A DNA stretch of 64,000 nt, taken from assembly GCA_964036045.1 (NCBI GenBank), contig OZ038392.1:36159330-36223329 (forward strand). The letters run 5' to 3'. The DNA comes from Eutreptiella sp. 'Long Island Sound 2002' (lineage: Eukaryota > Euglenozoa > Euglenophyceae > Eutreptiales > Eutreptiaceae). Position 1 is the stretch's first letter, and every line of letters starts with the position of its first letter. The notes beneath the pieces were generated by a model. It was not told the DNA's origin, searched no databases, and saw only the letters and a list, made by a program, of their open reading frames with translations. Shown in pieces: positions 42,769 to 54,176 of the stretch. The translations under genes and the position numbers were made by a program.

Positions 42769-43138
42769 GCTGATTGTTATCCGGCAAAAAATCCCAGTCT
42801 ATGAAGAAAATTGATGCGGATATTCCTAAGTACATCTGAGTGTCCATATCTATCTGGAAAGATTTATAAAAATCCGATTGTGAAAAAATATTTGGCCGAT
42901 CTGGCTCGCGCACGCGCGTCAGCGGCAATTGGCGATTCCGGGTAAATGATCGGAACGCGGCGGATTTACGATGAATGGACCGCGGAATCAGATCCGGCAC
43001 ATCAGAAATATATAGGTCTGAACCTGAGACTGAGCTGCGGGGCGGCGATTCCGCCGAAGCAGAAAAAATGGCCAAAATGTAGCCAATCTGGGGCAGATCT
43101 GCGAAAATCTGAGCAGATGGGGGTGAGCCGCACTTACA
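42605..43138 (-). repeat. 5' LTR of the gypsy element
   Basis: 534 bp, TG...CA ends, with the host duplication CCCAC at 43139-43143. It contains the upstream Gag Met at 42768. Confidence 0.95.
43006..43016 (-). promoter_or_regulatory. Possible TATA box in the LTR
   Basis: The minus strand reads CCTATATATTT within the LTR, about 240 bp upstream of the LTR-internal Gag Met. The second LTR has the same sequence near 32671-32681. Confidence 0.4.
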
Positions 43139-43143
43139 CCCAC

Positions 43144-46100
43144 AGGCCATAGCCCCCTGCACATCCGCCTCACCATCCCCAACCTTCCCCCCAGCCCCCC
43201 AGAGGATGCGGACCAAGGCCTACCACCCCCCCTGAAGATGCCCCCGCTGCATGACAAGTATGCCTGGTCCCAATATCACAGGGCCATAGACCGCGCCCGG
43301 CGCATCCAACCAGACCCCACCGACCTACTCACAGCCATGCGCACGGGCGCCGTCGCCTGCGGCTTCCAACAACACCCCCACACAGACGACGACCAACCAC
43401 CCACAAACCTGGGGGACATGCTCCATGACCTCTGGCATGCGAAGCAACAACTGGCGACCCTCCTCCACACCGACACCCCCCAAACCCGCCGCCAGATACA
43501 CCACTGCAGGACGCGGATAGCCGACATCAGGGCAGACCTGCAGCGGTGGCACATCCACAGGCAACAGCGCATCGCCCAGGAACACGAACGGTATGCGCAA
43601 CATGAACTCCCCTACAAGGCCATCCGCCACCTCAACGACGCCATGACCGACACCGGCCACCGCACCATCACCACGGTCCGGCAGGAGGACGGCTCCCTCA
43701 CCAACGACCCAGCCACAGTGCTCCAAGCCACCCAAGACAGCTTCCTCCGGCAACACACCCCCACCCAAGACACACTGGACCCAGACACCCAGGCCAAAAT
43801 CGACCGCCTCCCTCGAGTCTTCAACCACGCCCAGAGGAGGCAACTGGAAAAACGCCCCTTCACCATCCACGAAGTCCGGAAGGCCATCCACAGTCTCCGG
43901 CAACACAAAACCCCAGGCTACGACGGCCTCCCTGCAGAGGCATACTACCACCTCCCCGCCTGCCTCCTCCGCATCCTCGACCACCGCCTCTGGGACATCG
44001 TCACGGGGCGGACCCCCCTGCCACCAGACTGGGCAAACGTTGTCCGCCCCCTCTACAAAAAAGGGGACTGGGCAAACCCGGACAACTGGCGCCCCATAGT
44101 CTGTGCGGTCACGGAGGTCAAAATCGTCTGGACCATCCTCCTGCGCCGCATCCGCCCCCACCTGGACCCCCACATACCAGCAAGCCTCTGGGGGGCCATC
44201 CCAGGCCAGTCCCCACACGAGGCCATCTTCCTCCAGGACACCATCGCGGACATGGACCCGGTGGACCTCATCATCGCCTCCCTCGACGTCAAAGGAGCCT
44301 TCCCGAACACCCCCTGGCTCCTTCTAGAAGCGGTGTGGAAACGCCTAGGCCTCCCCTTCTACAACTTCACCTCCGGCTACATCCGCACCCGCAAATACAC
44401 GGTCCGCACTGGAGCAGGCCTCACCCCCTTCCTGGAGCCAGGCAGTGGGGTCCCCCAAGGGGGAGCAGAGGGCCCCTTCCTGTACCTTCTAGTGAAACTC
44501 CCCCTGGCCCTCGCGATCGAGCAGGATTACCCGGCCTACGCACCCTACCCCCTCCTCTCCCCCCTGGTGGGCTTCGCGGACGACACCAACCTCACCGTCG
44601 CGCACACCCCACACGAACCCCATGCCCCGGACCCCGGGCCAACGGTCACCAAACAGGCCAACGACTTACTAGACGTGACCGTCTCCTACCTCTCCCACAA
44701 CAACCTCATCGTCCACCCCACAAAGTCAGTGGCCATGATCAAGGGGTCTGCCACACCTCCCACCCTAGGGCCACAAGGGCCCCCCATGCAAGTCGTGACA
44801 ACCACCACCCACCTGGGGGTAGTCCAGGCCGCCAACCCTGAGGACGCCACCCTCCCTCCCAAGTTGCAATCACACCTCGCCCATCTCCCCAGATATGCGT
44901 CCCCGACCACCAAGGCCCTCTCCCTGTCCCACCAGAGCCTGGCGTACTACCTCACCGGGGTCTTGAACGCCTCCATAGGCTTCCAAGCACCCCACCTGAC
45001 ACACCCCACCACCGCCCTCCAGCCGGCCACACGCGCCGTGACCAAGGCATGGGCAGTACACGGGGGCTGGCCCACCTCCATACCCACCCGCGCCATCCGA
45101 GCGGCATGGCCCCACTATGGGGACGCCATAGGGGACGAGGTGAAAGCGGCCTACACCAGACACACCGCCCTCCCCCTTCACCGCATGACCCACAACCACT
45201 CACCGGAGGTCCGCGAGGTCACCGCAATCCGCCTCCAAGCCGCACAACGGGCCCGCAACACATGCCCGCGCTGGGTACTCCACCAGACGGGCATGCCCAC
45301 CAACATGAACACGCGCCTGTGGAACCACCTGCAGCTTCTCCTCCCATCCCCACACCACGCCATACTCACCAACCACACGTGCCCAGAGGAAGGGCCACTA
45401 GCGGTCCTCTGCGGGGACCTCCACCATCACCCCAAGGGCACCATCCACACCATAGACCTTGTCGGGGCCTCCATCACCGTAGTATATGTCACCCTCCCCC
45501 GAATGCGGGTCCTGCACCACAGCGGGGCACACCACACCCCCTTTCTACAGCTTCCCGAATGGCCACAATACCGCCTCTTCCACCAGTACCTCACGCAGAC
45601 GGCACGAGCAGCGGGACACACTCTACCGGGCAGCAAAGACATGCGCACAGCCTACCGAGAATTCACAAAGCAACACCCCCGACCCATCCCAGCGACACCG
45701 CCCTACGCAGCCACCGGATCGAAACACGAACCCGTCCCCCCTGTGACGGGCCCAGTCCCACCACTAACCCTACTACTGGCCCCGAATGAAGCCAAACCCA
45801 CGCAGACCACCGTCATCCACCGCGGGGCAAAATGGCGCATACCGAAACACCACATGACCGCCCGAGACCTACCAAAGGTCTGCCAAGATTCCCAGAGCAT
45901 GCCACGCACATGTTGGGCCTGTGACCCCGAGGCACCAACCACACCATGGCCCGTACTACACCTCATAGCACGCCACCACACCCACCCCACAACCCACCTA
46001 CCACCACAGGCCTACGCATGGATAGCCCCATGGTTCCACCGCACCGACACTAACCCCACGGTAGCATGGAACCCCGACCACGCGCCCAAATGGCCCTTAA

Positions 46101-47764
46101 CCACTACACCCACATGCCCCCGCCCCGACCCGGCGGGGGTCGCCATCCGTTACAGCATGTACGAGCCAGGCAGAACGGGCAAGCACGAGCACCCCTACTA
46201 TCCGCTCCACCACTCCTGCCACACACCGGAGCACCGAACACAAACCCTCACATGCCACGACCTAAACGCCGACACAGCCTACATCCTCCACTACATCTAC
46301 TCCTACCTCACACAAGGACAGCCGGAGCAGGGACTCATAGCCCTGTCCCCCCAAGCGAAACACATCATCTCCAAAGGAATAGGGGTGTACGCCACCCCCA
46401 TCCTGCAGCCCACAACCCCAGTAGCCCACCTCGCCACGGGCCTTGCCATATACGCCTACCTGCCCATGAACCCATGCCGCCTCCCACAACCATCACCGGC
46501 AGACCGGCTCTTCTTCACCGACGCCTCAGGCGAATCCGCCCTCACGCCCATCAACGGGGGGGCCACCCTGCAGCTAACCCACACCGGGGGACACTACGAC
46601 ATGGACCACCACACGGGCCACACCACCTATGGGGCCTCTTCCCACAGGGAGCTAGGGGCCATGGCCGACTCCATCACCGAGATCGCGGCCCACCTACCCA
46701 CCCACTCCCCGCACATCGTCCGGGTCTGGTTCGTGGTAGACGCCACTGTCGACACACACCTGCTCCTCCGCATAGCAAGGCAACCACTTCACAAAGCCAC
46801 CGCGACGAGCCTCGGCACCCAGGCACTGCTGCTCTGGAAAGCCCTTCGCAGCCTTCCCCCCTACGTCCAACTCCACATCGTGAAACAAGAGTCCCACAGA
46901 CACCAATACGGAAATGGTAAGGTCGACAACCAGGCAGTACACCAGCGCACAACACACCTACCAGCCCTCCAGATCCCTGACCTCGGCCGCAACCACACAC
47001 ACCTCCAACACGTGCCCCCTGTACCCAAGCCCCATCAGACCCCGGACTGGGTACCAGGGGACGCCCCCTATTCCTCCCACGACAGAGCATACCACTACCC
47101 CAACCCCATCCAACATCTAGGCCGCGTGCTCGGCGACGCAGACAGCCGGGCGCACATCCAGGAGCTCCAGGACAGACTGCAAGTCCCCCTCTACCACTCA
47201 GCGCTGCGCCCAGCAAACGTCCCAGCCCACCTCCAAAAACGACGCATCCAGCTCCTCAGGGAGCAACTGCAATTCCTCACCAGGGTCGCCAGATGGCTCG
47301 CCCGCAAGCACATCCACGTCCCCGAAGAACACACCCGTTGCCCGTGCGACCACACCACCCCGGAGGCCTGGGAACACTTCAAGAGATGCCCCCTCCATAC
47401 AGACAGGGACACGCTAGTGGGCTGGTCCCCGGCGGAAACCCTGCGACAACACGAAGGATGGCCAACCCACAGCCAGGCACACCAGGCCACCGAACACCTC
47501 TTCCGGGACCCCCTGATCAAAGAAGCCACCATGAGAGGGGCAGTGACACAGGCCCTGCACCGACACCTCACCAAACACACGGAAAGCCCCATGGAGGCAG
47601 CAGCACGCCTCCAGCTAGAAGCAGTCCGCAGAGCAGCGGCCCAAATGGTACACCGCAAACACCTCCTGCTAACACACGCGGAGCAACTGACCGACCCCAC
47701 CGCCAGGGAACACATGCAGCGTCTCATCCATTACCATGCCGTGCATGACCCAGACGTCCACTAA
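43144..47764 (+). CDS. LINE ORF2: endonuclease end, reverse transcriptase, RNase H, zinc-knuckle-like C-terminus
   Basis: Continues the endonuclease frame across the gypsy insertion. Numbering from Met 43238: RT about 205-455 with VVRPLYKKGDWANPDNWRPI (267-286), IIASLDVKGAFPNTPW (345-360), GVPQGGAEGPFLY and FADD at 446-449 (the catalytic motif; the family norm is FxDD). RNase H about 1090-1240 with FFTDAS, SHRELGAM, VVDATVD and NGKVDNQA supplying the acidic residues. CPCDHTTPEAWEHFKRC at about 1366-1382 is a Cys/His knuckle as in other LINE C-termini. The protein copies the element RNA into the nicked target. No stop or frameshift is seen in this part. The last 29 bp overlap the next ORF. Confidence 0.93.
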
Positions 47765-50669
47765 CCCGCTCCGCGCCCCGCACGCGCCCCCCGTCTCCAT
47801 CCACAGGTCTCCAAGGCACCACCACAGCGCCCCGAGACCCGTCTCACACCCAAGAAGCCACCCGGCACCGCCCAGTCCGGCCGAGCCCAACCAGGGCCAA
47901 CCATCGATCGACGTAGACGCGCAAGACCCCGGCAGCCCATCCAGCCCACCCCCCCCGGACCCGGGGCACCCCCCCCTCACACCGGCCACCATCCGCGACC
48001 CCGACCTCCTCCGAGCAACCCTCCAAAACAGGGCCCCGACCACCCCCCTGGGCTGGTACCGCCTACAAGAGGACTGGACCAAGCTCACCGTCAAAGCCCT
48101 CCGTGACCTGACCACCCCAGGCAGCGGCCTCCGCGAGACCATCGTAGACCTCGTGCTCTGGCGAGCTTGCAAACACACCCGGGGCCAGCACATCTGGATC
48201 CCCCCCATCCAGTGGGGCCAGGCCCTGACGCACGACACCGGCATCAACGTCACGCGTCAAGGGACCGTACGCCTACGACGGGCCGCAGCGGAGACGGACC
48301 ACCCAGCAGACCCAAACTGCCCGGAGCAGTGGGAACAGGCGACCGCGCCCAACCGCGACACCGCCCTCCGCGCCCCCGGCCTCTGCACCCCAGACGACAA
48401 CCTCCCCCCCCCACCTACAGACAGTGACCACCCCCCGCCGGAGGTCTGGGTTACAGTCCTCGAGCGTGGCCACTACTACGTGATAGCCGCTACGGCTACG
48501 TCCCCCGGCCCGCAATGGCTCATCCAGGGGACAGACACCATGTTCGCCCCGGAGACCGCCCCACCAGGGGCAGTGGGGGACCCCACCACCCAGCACAGGG
48601 TCCTCAGGGGTGTCCTCCAGCCAGGGGACAAGCCCCCAGCCCGCGCCCTGGCCCAAATCACCTCAGGGAAGGCGGGCTACCACCTGGGATCCGCCATGCT
48701 CTGCCTAACCCACTGGATCCAGCGCCGCTGGCCACCCACGGGGACCGTGCCCTGGGTTAGGGCCATCCCCACCGCCCACACACAAGTCGAGGCAGGCCCG
48801 GACACACGACCAACCCCCCCCCCCAGACCGCAGCAGTCCCTCACCTGCGGATACCACGCCATCCACAGGGTCCTCAACCGCGCGGGTATTAGCCCAAAGC
48901 TAGCATACCCCCTTCCCACCACTGACCAAGAGGTCCACCAGATACGCAAGCTCGTCTGCGAAATCCTTGCCGCGGCAGCAGAAGACGGCAAGCTTCTCCT
49001 CCAAACCGCCCGGCCTACAACTGCCCACGCAAGCGCGCCGCGGCAAGCGGACACATACACCGACACAGCACACCCCGCCACACAATCCCCGCCCATGCCC
49101 CCCCCCTCTCGCTGCTCAACCGGAGACCCACACACGCCCACCATCGCGCGCACCCCCGGGCCCCGCGACACGGGCCTCCCCCACCCGCCCGAACACCAGC
49201 ACACACCCGCCACACACCCACCCGCCGGACACCCTTCACCGCCCCCCACACTCGACAACCCACACACACCCGCCAAGGGGAGCCCCGCGCCGCGCGGCAC
49301 GCCCACCCCTCCCAGTGGCCCGCCCACGCCCCCCACACACACCCCAGAGGACCCAGGCCCACCCCCCCCGGCCCCTGAATGCAGCCCACGCGAACTGCTC
49401 CCCCCCGCGGACGCCAACCCACGCGACCTCGCACATTGCAGGACCCGGGCCCAGCCGAGCCCAGAAGGAGAAGGCCACAGCCCCGCGCCTCCCTCCCCCG
49501 CCGCTGCCGACCAGATCGGCCCGCCGGGCCGCGAGGTCACGACCGGGCCCCCCCAGCCGCCCGCCCCCAACCTACAGCCCGAGGACATGCCCTCCATCCT
49601 CCCCGCCGTGGCCGCAGCAGAAGCCGCCGCCCAGAAGCCCGCCCGCATCACAGCCCAACCCGCGTCCACCACCTCCTCCTCATCCTCAGCCTCGTCCACC
49701 TCCTCCACCTCATCCTCCGACCCCCCCCTCCCCGCCGCCCTCATCCTCAAGGCCACGGCAAAAGCCAAGGCCGGGGCCGCACACACCGACCCCCCAACCC
49801 CCACACAGGCGACTCAGGCACCCCGGCAACGCACCGGGACGACCCCCGACCCGACATTGGCGCCCTCACACCTCCGGACAGAGGTACTGCTCAACCTGGA
49901 ACCGGACCCCAACCCCAAACCCGACCCCAAACCCAAGCCGGCGCCCACGCGAGCACACACAACCCCACAAACGCAACGACACAAACCCGGCCGACACCAC
50001 CCCCGCCCGGACCCTCGCCCAAGCCAGGACCCCCCACCAACCGCAACCCGCGCCTCCCTCCCGCCGGCACCCACCACCACCGCAGAGGCGGCCACCCAGC
50101 ACGACCCCGTCCAAGCCCTCGTCCGCATCCCCGTCACCAAGCGCCCCGTCATCCATCCCCCACAAACCACCACCACCGCCGGCCAAACCGACCCAGGGAC
50201 GTGGGACCCCTCGACCACCATCACCGTCAAGCCGGGCCCCCAACCCGCCCCCCCTGCCCACCACATAGTGCAGCCCCGGGGACTGCCCACGATGCCAAAC
50301 CCCCCACCCCCACAAGGGGGACCGGAAAACCAACAAGGGGTCCATGGGCCATACCCGCAACACCCACCCCACCACTACCCACACCACCACCACCAGCGGC
50401 CCCACCACCACCACTACCAACACCACCCCCACCACTACCACTGCCCACCGCCCTACCCCACCGGGCCACAACCCCCCGTGCACGAACAGCACCAGCGGAT
50501 GGGATGGCAGCCACCGAGCGCTCCACCCGCAGACCCCACCTACCGCCAGGGGCCACCCCCCCCGTACCAGCCACCCCCCCCGTACCAGGAACCGTATCCG
50601 TACCCCCCCGGCCACCACGTCCACGCCGAAGGGGCCCCCCGGGCCCAACCCCGCCAAGGACAACCATAG
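47736..50669 (+). CDS. LINE ORF3, putative Ulp1-like cysteine protease with Pro-rich tail
   Basis: 977 residues, starting inside the end of ORF2 in another frame (MPCMTQTSTNPL). Residues ~75-400 look globular: TPLGWYRLQEDWTKLTVKAL, HTRGQHIWIPPIQWGQAL, RGHYYVIAATATSPGPQW, then PQQSLTCGYHAIHRVLN at ~365-381. The order [H-Y/W] ... [Q-x4-C-G] matches the catalytic layout of Ulp1/C48 cysteine proteases (His ~246, Gln ~366, Cys ~371); the acidic member cannot be fixed by eye. The remainder is Pro/His/Ser-rich low complexity. Cysteine proteases of OTU or Ulp1 type occur in some retroelements and DNA transposons; here the role could be polyprotein or SUMO processing. The assignment rests on motif order only. 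Confidence 0.6.
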   Translation: MPCMTQTSTNPLRAPHAPPVSIHRSPRHHHSAPRPVSHPRSHPAPPSPAEPNQGQPSIDVDAQDPGSPSSPPPPDPGHPPLTPATIRDPDLLRATLQNRAPTTPLGWYRLQEDWTKLTVKALRDLTTPGSGLRETIVDLVLWRACKHTRGQHIWIPPIQWGQALTHDTGINVTRQGTVRLRRAAAETDHPADPNCPEQWEQATAPNRDTALRAPGLCTPDDNLPPPPTDSDHPPPEVWVTVLERGHYYVIAATATSPGPQWLIQGTDTMFAPETAPPGAVGDPTTQHRVLRGVLQPGDKPPARALAQITSGKAGYHLGSAMLCLTHWIQRRWPPTGTVPWVRAIPTAHTQVEAGPDTRPTPPPRPQQSLTCGYHAIHRVLNRAGISPKLAYPLPTTDQEVHQIRKLVCEILAAAAEDGKLLLQTARPTTAHASAPRQADTYTDTAHPATQSPPMPPPSRCSTGDPHTPTIARTPGPRDTGLPHPPEHQHTPATHPPAGHPSPPPTLDNPHTPAKGSPAPRGTPTPPSGPPTPPTHTPEDPGPPPPAPECSPRELLPPADANPRDLAHCRTRAQPSPEGEGHSPAPPSPAAADQIGPPGREVTTGPPQPPAPNLQPEDMPSILPAVAAAEAAAQKPARITAQPASTTSSSSSASSTSSTSSSDPPLPAALILKATAKAKAGAAHTDPPTPTQATQAPRQRTGTTPDPTLAPSHLRTEVLLNLEPDPNPKPDPKPKPAPTRAHTTPQTQRHKPGRHHPRPDPRPSQDPPPTATRASLPPAPTTTAEAATQHDPVQALVRIPVTKRPVIHPPQTTTTAGQTDPGTWDPSTTITVKPGPQPAPPAHHIVQPRGLPTMPNPPPPQGGPENQQGVHGPYPQHPPHHYPHHHHQRPHHHHYQHHPHHYHCPPPYPTGPQPPVHEQHQRMGWQPPSAPPADPTYRQGPPPPYQPPPPYQEPYPYPPGHHVHAEGAPRAQPRQGQP

Positions 50670-50704
50670 CCGCTGCCGCCACCACACCCCTACGTGGCGG
50701 ATCC

Positions 50705-51841
50705 ATGGACGACGGGGGACCTCCCCCCCCCCCCCCCCAGTACCAGGCGACACCGCGCGAGGCCCCCCAGGGGCCGCCAACGCCTCCGGACTGGCCCAAC
50801 TCGAGCGATGAGGCCCGGTCCCGCAGACGGCGGCGCTCCCGCTCCCCCCCCGCACGGCACACTCGCCCACGGCGCCCACACTCCCACCGCGCCTCAACCA
50901 CCCACTCGCGCCGCTCCCGCTCCCCCAGGTACAACCACGACCCCCCGGGACCCCGCTCCCGTCGCTCCCGCTCCCCCGGGCACCACCACGAGCGCCACCG
51001 CCGCCCCATGTCCGCCTCCCCCTCCCCCCACCGCCCAAACAAGACCCCCAGCCCCAGCCCCCGCCACCACCACTCCCGCTCGCCCCGACGCAGCCAGGCA
51101 CACCACTGCCGCCCCACGTCCGCCTCCCCCTCCCCCCACACGCCCCGCCGGGCTCCCCGTTCCCCCCGCCGCCCGTACCCAACCACCACCCCCAGCCCCC
51201 GCCACCACCACTCCCGCTCCCCCGGACGCCACCGAGCGCGCCACCGCCGCCCCATGTCCACCTCCCCCTCCCGCTCCCCCCTCCGCCCGTATCCGTCCTC
51301 CACCCCCAGCCCCCGCCACCGCCGCTCCCGCTCCCCCAGGCACCGCCACCCCCGCCACCACCGCAGGTCCACGGCCTCCCCCCGCCGCTCCAGGACCACG
51401 GGAACGGACCCCTCCCCCCCCCGGGCCCCCGCCCACCTCGCCTGGTGGTCTCCCCCCGCTCTGCAGGAGCTCCGCCGCTGGGTGAAGTGGGCCGGAGGAG
51501 CGGGAAGGCACGAAGGGGTGCACATGGTGCATACCTTCGAGGAGGTGCGCACCCGCACCCCCGCAAACCCCAACGAGGCCGCCCCGGAGGCCATCATGCC
51601 GCAAGCTGCATGGGAGGCCCTCCTCCGTGATGCGGTCCAGGGCCTCCGCCCCCCCTACACCCCCCGGGCCCTCCGCCAGTGGCTCCAGGCCACCCACCCC
51701 CAGGCCTGGGCCGCCGGCGCCCCCTCCCCACCCCGCCCCTCCCGCCACCACCACACCAGAAAGGGGCAGGACAAGGGCAAGGGAAGGGCAAGGGGCACCA
51801 AGGAGCACTCAGGCAAGAGGGCACGGAGGGGCCCCAAGTGA
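50705..51841 (+). CDS. LINE ORF4, SR-rich protein with conserved C-terminal domain
   Basis: 378 residues from MDDGGPPPPPPQYQ (the frame is open further upstream, but only as low complexity opposite ORF3). Residues ~35-240 are an RS-type domain: RSRSPP, RRSRSPRY, RRSRSPGHHH and similar units recur with a loose ~105-bp DNA period. The C-terminus has WWSPPALQELRRWVKWAGG, HMVHTFEEVRTRTP, IMPQAAWEALLRDAVQGL and ALRQWLQATHP, then a basic tail. The C-terminal part is homologous to the ORF at 15469-14141. An RS domain suggests interaction with splicing factors or RNA, and the element may use it for nuclear RNA handling; that is inference. Confidence 0.65.
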   Translation: MDDGGPPPPPPQYQATPREAPQGPPTPPDWPNSSDEARSRRRRRSRSPPARHTRPRRPHSHRASTTHSRRSRSPRYNHDPPGPRSRRSRSPGHHHERHRRPMSASPSPHRPNKTPSPSPRHHHSRSPRRSQAHHCRPTSASPSPHTPRRAPRSPRRPYPTTTPSPRHHHSRSPGRHRARHRRPMSTSPSRSPLRPYPSSTPSPRHRRSRSPRHRHPRHHRRSTASPRRSRTTGTDPSPPRAPAHLAWWSPPALQELRRWVKWAGGAGRHEGVHMVHTFEEVRTRTPANPNEAAPEAIMPQAAWEALLRDAVQGLRPPYTPRALRQWLQATHPQAWAAGAPSPPRPSRHHHTRKGQDKGKGRARGTKEHSGKRARRGPK

Positions 51842-54176
51842 GGGCAGGCACTCGCAGGGACAGTACGCCGGAAGCGACACCACATGGGGGCAGGAAACCA
51901 CCCAAGAACCAGGAAGGGGCGGGAGCGGGGACCAAGACACGGAGGAAAAGGGCACCACGGCAGGCACCACGACCCACACCCAGGAAGGGCACACCACGAC
52001 AGGAGGACCAGCGCCGCCCCACCCCCACCAAACACCCCAACACACACCACCGAAGCAAACATCGGACGCCATGCGGATCACACCAGCGCACGCCCACCGG
52101 CCACCGGAAACCACACGGAGAATGGAGGTCACACCTACACGGGGAGAACGGGCCACACCCACAGAGGAAGCCACAGGGAACGCCGCCGCACGGCGCACCA
52201 CCACGCCCTCACCGCCAGGCGACGACCCCGGCCACCACAAGGGCCACCTCACAGGCACCAGAAGAGGACGAAGACACGGCCGAGGCACCCAGGACTAGGG
52301 ACCGAAACCCCCCGAGGACACGGGACCAAGGCACAGGCCCCCAGGGAGGGCAACCCCACGGACCGTCACGCGAACGACCTACCCGACCCACCAGCCCGAG
52401 CGGCACGCCCAAGCCCCCACAGCACGGACCCAGCGAGACACCCACACCTAACCGCACCCCCCAGCCACCAGCCAGCAACACTCCGGCCCGCACTCCGCAC
52501 CACGACACAGGCCAGGCTGACCTCCACTGACCCACCGCGGCACCACGCGAGACCACGGCACACCGCACCACAGCGCGCCACAGTGCAACGCGCCACAGCA
52601 CGACGCGACGCGACGCCGCACAGAGCGGCACAACACGACACAACTGACCCTAACCTGAAGGACTAACCAAAGCTAGCCACCGCACACCCTGGAAGGCGCC
52701 GCGCCAGCACGCCACACACCAGCACCGCAGGCCACACACGGGGCCACAGCGCGCCTGGCGACAACAGTGGCGGACCACCCAGAAGATTACAGCCAGCACC
52801 GCGGAGGGGAAAGGACACAAACAACCCCAGCCCCCTAACCCAAAACCACAAGCAGCCGCCTGGCGCAGCCGCCCAGCCGGCAGAGCCAGGACCTAACCCG
52901 GCAAGAAGGGGCGCCGAGCCCACCGTGTACATAGCCCACCCGACCCATGGGGCCGGAACGCGGCCACACAGAACGCAACTGAAAACAGCAGCCCGGAAGA
53001 CAACACTGAATGCAGGCCAGTGCGTGCGCCAGCCCAGGGAAGGCAGAGGGAGGAACAGGCAAGCCCCCCCCCCCCCCAAAAAAAAGGAGAGGGGAGGGGG
53101 AAAAGGCACGAAAACAGCCCACAGCCGCCAAACCGCCCGCCAACACCACCAGAGGCGGCCAAACCCCCCCCAGAAGGCACCGAAGACAGGACCTCCACAG
53201 AGGCACAGGGGGACCACTCACCCAAAACCGGCACCACCAAGCCAGTAACAGCGGCCCACGGGGAAAAGGGACACCGAAACGAAAAAAAAAAAAAAAAGAG
53301 AGAGCCACCAGCCCAGCCCGAAAGAATGGGGATGGAGGGACAGGGACCACAAAGCCCGGGACAGGAAAAAAAAAAAAAAGAAAAAACAAAAGCGCAAAAA
53401 ACACACCCCGATCACCCAGCCAAGAAGGGCTGGGCACAGCCGAGACCCGGGCCCGGCACACACGCCCACACCGCACGCCGGAACCGGAAACGGCGGGGAG
53501 CAAGCGGGGCGCCCACGAAACCACACACGTCCCAAAAGCAGGCCGAAACCGAAGCCCAACCACGAACACCACAAACAGCCGACACTAGAGGGACAACACC
53601 ACAAACCGTGCCCAAACACACCCACCCAAGACCCCAGCCAGGACTGGCGGGGTTAACAAAACCCACACCCAACCGCCAACCGGACCCAAACACAAACGCC
53701 GCACAACAGTAGGAAACCCAGTGCCCACAGCCCGGGCACTGAGGCAGCCCGTGCCATGCAGGTGACCCGTCCAAACGAGATCCGGAGACCGGGGGTAAGG
53801 CTGCATCCTAAGGCCTGCGCTGCTTTGGGACTCGAGGGGGAGCGTGCGACACCCAAGCGCCTCGGAACCCTAGTACCAAGAACGTGCATGCATGCCTTGG
53901 GAACGGGATACACCAGGAAGTCCGGTGAACCTCTAGGGTTCCGCCCAAAGGAGGGGACGTGCGCAAGCACGGGGGCACACCCTCCCGGCGAGACAGGCAC
54001 GTCACGCTGGCGGCGATCAGCCCTCCCAGCGTTGCCCGGGGCCGCTTTGTTGGGGGCCAACAGTCAGGTCTAGCGGGAAGTAAGCCGCCTCCCCTCTTCA
54101 CGCGCGGAGCCTCTTCCTGTTCGTCACAGGGGCGACGCCAGGGGGAACCATGGGGCGCCTCTCCACGACCGAGTGC
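51842..54176 (+). other. 3' untranslated region of the large LINE
   Basis: CA-rich low-complexity sequence with poly-C/poly-A junctions near 53066-53090 and A-runs near 53284-53298 and 53368-53380. The last 430 bp are more balanced and resemble the 3' end of the left elements (a CCAAAGGAGGGGACGTG-like segment and CACCCTCCC). Overlapping open frames here reflect composition, not genes. Confidence 0.7.

Larger units (their letters stand above)
32269..43138 (-). mobile_element. Chromodomain Ty3/gypsy LTR retrotransposon (chromovirus), full length
   Basis: LTRs at 32269-32802 and 42605-43138 (534 bp each, about 4 differences), each with TG...CA ends. CCCAC is duplicated at 32264-32268 and 43139-43143. 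The minus-strand order is 5' LTR, primer site, gag, UAG, pol (protease, methyltransferase-like region, RT, RNase H, integrase, chromodomain), a long non-coding stretch, polypurine tract, 3' LTR. All ORFs are intact, so this is a young insertion. It sits in the endonuclease of the LINE. Confidence 0.96.

Noticed and set aside
49379-50704. Upstream extension of the SR-rich ORF (820-codon frame)
   Set aside because: In this part ORF3 occupies the other frame and the extension is pure Pro/Arg low complexity; a Met at 50705 precedes the RS domain.
43325-52288. Many long antisense frames opposite the LINE ORFs
   Set aside because: They follow from the C/A bias of the coding strand and show no domains; the sense frames contain RT, RNase H and other motifs.
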